Positions 57,463 to 64,000 of a stretch of DNA of 64,000 nt are shown piece after piece. The notes below the pieces were generated by a model, which saw nothing but the letters and a program-made list of their open reading frames with translations, was not told where the DNA came from and ran no database searches. This DNA comes from Trichobilharzia szidati (taxonomy: Eukaryota > Platyhelminthes > Trematoda > Strigeidida > Schistosomatidae): positions 7,785,204-7,849,203 of the forward strand of contig OX235273.1 of assembly GCA_944472155.2 (NCBI GenBank), in the 5' to 3' direction. Position 1 is the first letter of the stretch; every line of letters begins with the position of its first letter. The translations under genes were made by a program, and so were the position numbers.

Positions 57463-58711
57463 ACGCCACGCCGTGCACATCCCATCACATCTCAAACTCA
57501 ATACACCCACCCTATCAACAACACAGCCCTACTCACTCACAATCACACTCACACTCACTCACACACACACACGCACGCACGCCCCCGCGAGCGCGCGCGC
57601 ATTCATGCACACACCTCACCACCAATTCACCATCACATCACATCACATCACATCACATCACATAAACAAACGCAACACTCTCACACAATCGAGTAACTCG
57701 TCAAAATCAACTGAAACTAAGCACGGTCAGTCAACCACACTAACTCACCCTAATCCGAACATCGACTACTCCATTCAATCGTCCACAATCCACTACGGCC
57801 AATAGCCTACCACATTCACTAATCAATAACAAACAGACGAAAGACAAACGAACCGACCCAACAACCAACCAACCAACCAACCAACCAATCAACCAAGAAA
57901 CAAACAAGCAAAACACCTTAATTTTTTCAATTAATTTAATTTTAATTTTTTAATTTTATCATAGATTGACTTCCACACAGTATTTTTGATACAAGTATGG
58001 AATTTTCAGCATGTGACATCGGTAGGCCAAATTTTGCAGGCCGACCATTGTTATCGGGTGTGCGTCGGCCGGGGATCGAACCCCGGACCATGTGCATGGT
58101 CGGCGAGCGTCCTAACCGCTATGCACAGAGGGAGATTGAGAGTGAGGGAGTTACAAATTCCAGCTAGCATTGAGTTCGGGGTGAACTGCATATATTTTGA
58201 GGGAGATTTCGGCCAGACTTGAGAAACTTTGGGTAAGACTGGAGATCATGTACTGTCCCACGTTCTGCAATCCGCCCGAGTATTTTGCCCCGAAAATTCT
58301 GCAGGGCACCCGAAGATAATGCTAGCTAGCTAGCTAGGATCAGTGCGTAGACGCAATGATTTGGAGAGCCAGAGTAGAAAGTGACGACCTCCAGGATGAA
58401 CCGACCGACTGTGACACACCTCAGATCCGATTGATATGCAGGCGCCAATGAATCAGGAGCTGTCAGTGGGACTGTGTCACGTGGACTGGCGATGAGTACA
58501 ACAGTAAGTAGTCAGTGAGTGAGTGACGTCGTCCTAGCTGGCTAGCTCAGTCGACTGACTTGTTGCACTTGATGAGTGAAGTTGCATTGATTCAACAGAC
58601 CGACCGGTGGGGACAGACAGCGGACACCGTTGACACATGGCCGACCGGCCGGCGGGCCGGCCAGACAGGCAAGTAGACTGACTGACTGACTGTCAAGCAC
58701 TAAAAGCCTCA

Positions 58712-58784
58712 CGAGCCTGCCAGGATTCGAACCTGGAATCTCCTGATCCGTAGTCAGGCGCGTTATCCATTGCGCCACAGGCCC
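58712..58784 (-). tRNA. tRNA-Arg(ACG), unit 10
   Basis: Identical to unit 1; subtype II unit. Confidence 0.97.
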
Positions 58785-60037
58785 ACGCCACGCCGTGCAC
58801 ATCCCATCACATCTCAAACTCAATACACCCACCCTATCAACAACACAGCCCTACTCACTCACAATCACACTCACACTCACTCACACACACACACGCACGC
58901 ACGCCCCCGCGAGCGCGCGCGCATTCATGCACACACCTCACCACCAATTCACCATCACATCACATCACATCACATCACATCACATCACATAAACAAACGC
59001 AACACTCTCACACAATCGAGTAACTCGTCAAAATCAACTGAAACTAAGCACGGTCAGTCAACCACACTAACTCACCCTAATCCTAACATCGACTACTCCA
59101 TTCAATCGTCCACAATCCACTACGGCCAATAGCCTACCACATTCACTAATCAATAACAAACAGACGAAAGACAAACGAACCGACCCAACAACCAACCAAC
59201 CAACCAACCAACCAATCAACCAAGAAACAAACAAGCAAAACACCTTAATTTTTTAAATTAATTTAATTTTAATTTTTTAATTTTATCATAGATTGACTCC
59301 ACACAGTATTTTTGATACAAGTATGGAATTTTCAGCATGTGACATCGGTAGGCCAAATTTTGCAGGCCGACCATTGTTATCGGGTGTGCGTCGGCCGGGG
59401 ATCGAACCCCGGACCATGTGCATGGTCGGCGAGCGTCCTAACCGCTATGCACAGAGGGAGATTGAGAGTGAGGGAGTTACAAATTCCAGCTAGCATTGAG
59501 TTCGGGGTGAACTGCATATATTTTGAGGGAGATTTCGGCCAGACTTGAGAAACTTTGGGTAAGACTGGAGATCATGTACTGTCCCACGTTCTGCAATCCG
59601 CCCGAGTATTTTGCCCCGAAAATTCTGCAGGGCACCCGAAGATAATGCTTGCTAGCTAGCTAGGATCAGTGCGTAGACGCAATGATTTGGAGAGCCAGAG
59701 TAGAAAGTGACGACCTCCAGGATGAACCGACCGACTGTGACACACCTCAGATCCGATTGATATGCAGGCGCCAATGAATCAGGAGCTGTCAGTGGGACTG
59801 TGTCACGTGGACTGGCGATGAGTACAACAGTAAGTAGTCAGTGAGTGAGTGACGTCGTCCTAGCTGGCTAGCTCAGTCGACTGACTTGTTGCACTTGATG
59901 AGTGAAGTTGCATTGATTCAACAGACCGACCGGTGGGGACAGACAGCGGACACCGTTGACACATGGCCGACCGGCCGGCGGGCCGGCCAGACAGGCAAGT
60001 AGACTGACTGACTGACTGTCAAGCACTAAAAGCCTCA

Positions 60038-60110
60038 CGAGCCTGCCAGGATTCGAACCTGGAATCTCCTGATCCGTAGTCAGGCGCGTTATCCATTGCG
60101 CCACAGGCCC
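60038..60110 (-). tRNA. tRNA-Arg(ACG), unit 11
   Basis: Identical to unit 1; subtype II unit. Confidence 0.97.
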
Positions 60111-61371
60111 ACGCCACGCCGTGCACATCCCATCACATCTCAAACTCAATACACCCACCCTATCAACAACACAGCCCTACTCACTCACAATCACACTCAC
60201 ACTCACTCACACACACACACGCACGCACGCCCCCGCGAGCGCGCGCGCATTCATGCACACACCTCACCACCAATTCACCATCACATCACATCACATCACA
60301 TCACATCACATCACATAAACAAACGCAACACTCTCACACAATCGAGTAACTCGTCAAAATCAACTGAAACTAAGCACGGTCAGTCAACCACACTAACTCA
60401 CCCTAATCCGAACATCGACTACTCCATTCAATCGTCCACAATCCACTACGGCCAATAGCCTACCACATTCACTAATCAATAACAAACAGACGAAAGACAA
60501 ACGAACCGACCCAACAACCAACCAACCAACCAACAAACCAACCAACCAACCAAGAAACAAACAAGCAAAACACCTTAATTTTTTAAATTAATTTAATTTT
60601 AATTTTTTAATTTTATCATAGATTGACTTCCACACAGTATTTTTGATACAAGTATGGAATTTTCAGCATGTGACATCGGTAGGCCAAATTTTGCAGGCCG
60701 ACCATTTTTATCGGGTGTGCGTCGGCCGGGGATCGAACCCCGAACCATGTGCATGGTCGGCGAGCGTCCTAACCGCTATGCACAGAGGGAGATTGAGAGT
60801 GAGGGAGTTACAAATTCCAGCTAGCATTGAGTTGGGGGTGAACTGCATATATTTTGAGGGAGATTTCGGCCAGACTTGAGAAACTTTGGGTAAGACTGGA
60901 GATCATGTACTGTCCCACGTTCTGCAATCCGCCCGAGTATTTTGCCCCGAAAATTCTGCAGGGCACCCGAAGATAATGCTTGCTAGCTAGCTAGGATCAG
61001 TGCGTAGACGCAATGATTTGGAGAGCCAGAGTAGAAAGTGACGACTTCCAGGATGAACCAACCGACTGTGACACACCTCAGATCCGATTGATATGCAGGC
61101 GCCAATGAATCAGGAGCTGTCAGTGGGACTGTGTCACGTGGACTGGTGATGAGCAAAACAGTGAGTAGTCAGTGAGTGAGTGACGTCGTCCTAGCTGGCT
61201 AGCTCAGTCGACTGACTTGTTGCACTTGATGAGTGAAGTTGCATTGATTCAACAGACCGACGACCGGTGGGGACAGCAGACACCGTTGACAGACACATGG
61301 CCGTCCGGGCGGCCGGCCGGAGAGACAGGCAAGTAGACTGACTGACTGACTGTCAAGCACTAAAAGCCTCA

Positions 61372-61444
61372 CGAGCCTGCCAGGATTCGAACCTGGAATC
61401 TCCTGATCCGTAGTCAGGCGCGTTATCCATTGCGCCACAGGCCC
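61372..61444 (-). tRNA. tRNA-Arg(ACG), unit 12
   Basis: Identical to unit 1; subtype Ib unit. The (CA)n tract next to it is shortened. Confidence 0.97.
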
Positions 61445-62685
61445 ACGCCACGCCGTGCACATCCCATCACATCTCAAACTCAATACACCCACCCTATCAA
61501 CAACACAGCCCTACTCACTCACAATCACACTCACACACACACACGCACGCACGCCCCCGCGAGCGCGCGCGCATTCATGCACACAACTCACCACCAATTC
61601 ACCATCACATCACATCACATCACATCACATCACATAAACAAACGCAACACTCTCACACAATCGAGTAACTCGTCAAAATCAACTGAAACTAAGCACGGTC
61701 AGTCAACCACACTAACTCACCCTAATCCGAACATCGACTACTCCATTCAATCGTCCACAATCCACTACGGCCAATAGCCTACCACATTCACTAATCAATA
61801 ACAAACAGACGAAAGACAAACGAACCGACCCAACAACCAACCAACAAACCAACCAACCAACCAAGAAACAAACAAGCAAAACACCTTAATTTTTTAAATT
61901 AATTTAATTTTAGTTTTTTAATTTTATCATAGATTGACTTACTCCACACAGTATTTTTGATACAAGTATGGAATTTTCAGCATGTGACATCGGTAGCCCA
62001 AATTTTGCAGGCCGACCATTGATATCGGGTGTGCGTCGGCCGGGGATCGAACCCCGAACCATGTGCATGGTCGGCGAGCGTCCTAACCGCTATGCACAGA
62101 GGGAGATTGAGAGTGAGGGAGTTACAAATTCCAGCTAGCATTGAGTTCGGGGTGAACTGCATATATTTTGAGGGAGATTTCGGCCAGACTTGAGAAACTT
62201 TGGGTAAGACTGGAGATCATGTACTGTCCCACGTTCTGCAATCCGCCCGAGTATTTTGCCCCGAAAATTCTGCAGGGCACCCGAAGATAATGCTTGCTAG
62301 CTAGCTAGGATCAGTGCGTAGACGCAATGATTTGGAGAGCCAGAGTAGAAAGTGACGACCTCCAGGATGAACCGACCGACTGTGACACACCTCAGATCTG
62401 ATTGATATGCAGGCGCCAATGAATCAGGAGCTGTCAGTGGGACTGTGTCACGTGGACTGGTGATGAGCAAAACAGTGAGTAGTCAGTGAGTGAGTGACGT
62501 CGTCCTAGCTGGCTAGCTCAGTCGACTGACTTGTTGCACTTGATGAGTGAAGTTGCATTGATTCAACAGACCGACGACCGGTGGGGACAGCAGACACCGT
62601 TGACAGACACATGGCCGTCCGGGCGGCCGGCCGGAGAGACAGGCAAGTAGACTGACTGACTGACTGTCAAGCACTAAAAGCCTCA

Positions 62686-62758
62686 CGAGCCTGCCAGGAT
62701 TCGAACCTGGAATCTCCTGATCCGTAGTCAGGCGCGTTATCCATTGCGCCACAGGCCC
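62686..62758 (-). tRNA. tRNA-Arg(ACG), unit 13
   Basis: Identical to unit 1; subtype Ib unit. The next copy would begin just past the window end. Confidence 0.97.
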
Positions 62759-64000
62759 ACGCCACGCCGTGCACATCCCATCACATCTCAAACTCAATAC
62801 ACCCACCCTATCAACAACACAGCCCTACTCACTCACAATCACACTCACACTCACTCACACACACACACGCACGCACGCCCCCGCGAGCGCGCGCGCATTC
62901 ATGCACACACCTCACCACCAATTCACCATCACATCACATCACATCACATCACATCACATCACATCACATCAAACAAACGCAACACTCTCACACAATCGAG
63001 TAACTCGTCAAAATCAACTGAAACTAAGCACGGTCAGTCAACCACACTAACTCACCCTAATCCGAACATCGACTACTCCATTCAATCGTCCACAATCCAC
63101 TACGGCCAATAGCCTACCACATTCACTAATCAATAACAAACAGACGAAAGACAAACGAACCGACCCAACAACCAACCAACCAACCAACAAACCAACCAAC
63201 CAACCAAGAAACAAACAAGCAAAACACCTTAATTTTTTAAATTAATTTAATTTTAATTTTTTAATTTTATCATAGATTGACTTACTCCACACAGTATTTT
63301 TGATACAAGTATGGAATTTTCAGCATGTGACATCGGTAGGCCAAATTTTGCAGGCCGACCATTGATATCGGGTGTGCGTCGGCCGGGGATCGAACCCCGA
63401 ACCATGTGCATGGTCGGCGAGCGTCCTAACCGCTATGCACAGAGGGAGATTGAGAGTGAGGGAGTTACAAATTCCAGCTAGCATTGAGTTGGGGGTGAAC
63501 TGCATATATTTTCAGGGAGATTTCAGCCAGACTTGAGAAACTTTGGGTAAGACTGGAGATTATGTACTGTCCCACGTTCTGCAATCCGCCCGAGTATTTT
63601 GCCCCGAAAATTCTGCAGGGCACCCGAAGATAATGCTTGCTAGCTAGCTAGGATCAGTGCGTAGACGCAATGATTTGGAGAGCCAGAGTAGAAAGTGACG
63701 ACCTCCAGGATGAACCGACCGACTGTGACACACCTCAGATCCGATTGATATGCAGGCGCCAATGAATCAGGAGCTGTCAGTGGGACTGTGTCACGTGGAC
63801 TGGTGATGAGTACAACAGTAAGTAGTCAGTGAGTGAGTGACGTCGTCCTAGCTGGCTAGCTCAGTCGACTGACTTGTTGCACTTGATGAGTGAAGTTGCA
63901 TTGATTCAACAGACCGACGACCGGTGGGGACAGCAGACACCGTTGACAGACACATGGCCGTCCGGGCGGCCGGCCGGAGAGACAGGCAAGTAGACTGACT

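Larger units (their letters stand above)
45813..64000 (-). repeat. Tandem array of ~1.32-kb units, each with a tRNA-Arg(ACG) gene
   Basis: About 13.75 head-to-tail units; spacing between successive tRNA-Arg genes is 1,316, 1,318, 1,318, 1,337, 1,321, 1,325, 1,334, 1,326, 1,322, 1,326, 1,334 and 1,314 bp. The array starts abruptly behind a Penelope relic and runs off the window. Each unit contains, in plus-strand order: AACCAACC run, A/T-rich block, degenerate tRNA-like sequence, CTAGCTAGCTAG, GTGAGTGAGTGA, a CCGGCCGG-rich block, CTGACTGACTGACTG, tRNA-Arg, a (CA)n tract, CGCGAGCGCGCGC and a (CATCA)n run. Length differences lie mostly in the microsatellites and the CCGG block. No protein is supported; recurrent short ORFs are shadows. 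Confidence 0.97.

Noticed and set aside
1..64000. CRISPR array or bacterial operon features
   Set aside because: Repeats are either tandem 1.3-kb units or dispersed retroelements; there are no short regularly spaced direct repeats with unique spacers, and the gene content is eukaryotic.

Overview
The window looks like nuclear DNA of a digenean fluke, most likely a schistosome or close relative. It is AT-rich and packed with several non-LTR retrotransposon families (CR1-like, RTE/SR2-like, L2-like), Penelope-like (PLE) GIY-YIG relics, gypsy-sized solo LTRs, and tRNA-like SINEs ending in hammerhead-ribozyme motifs. That combination is typical of schistosome genomes. The taxon is inferred from element content and was not tested by a database search.

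Layout. 1-5.6 kb: a dispersed repeat, a degenerate ORF split by a solo LTR, and a CR1 C-terminal relic. 5.6-8.6 kb: nothing recognisable. 8.6-13.1 kb: a cluster of 5'-truncated LINE tails on the minus strand. 13.3-18.85 kb: a nearly intact two-ORF CR1-like LINE (B), whose reverse-transcriptase active site reads FAGD instead of F/YADD. 18.85-22.6 kb: a second, 5'-truncated CR1-like LINE (A) with an intact YADD box; 1,642 bp of its 3' part is repeated, apparently base for base, 8,570 bp upstream at 10,280-11,921. 22.6-29.7 kb: relics of RTE, CR1 and PLE elements, two telomere-like tracts and an internally deleted RTE copy. 29.8-30.3 kb: the only recognisable host protein gene, the RNA polymerase I subunit RPA12 (POLR1H). 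30.4-45.6 kb: more RTE, PLE, LTR and SINE relics, a foldback insertion with a target duplication, and a giant inverted repeat with ~511-bp arms.

From 45.8 kb to the end of the window runs a head-to-tail array of ~1.32-kb units (about 13.75 copies). Each complete unit holds one well-formed tRNA-Arg(ACG) gene on the minus strand (13 copies) plus a degenerate second tRNA-like sequence (14 copies). The array continues past the window edge. The units are mosaics of two subtypes, as expected from unequal exchange and gene conversion.

Functionally, the window is one small housekeeping gene and one amplified tRNA array set in a repeat graveyard. Most short ORFs are chance or repeat-derived and were left out. 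Coordinates of relics are approximate at their edges.
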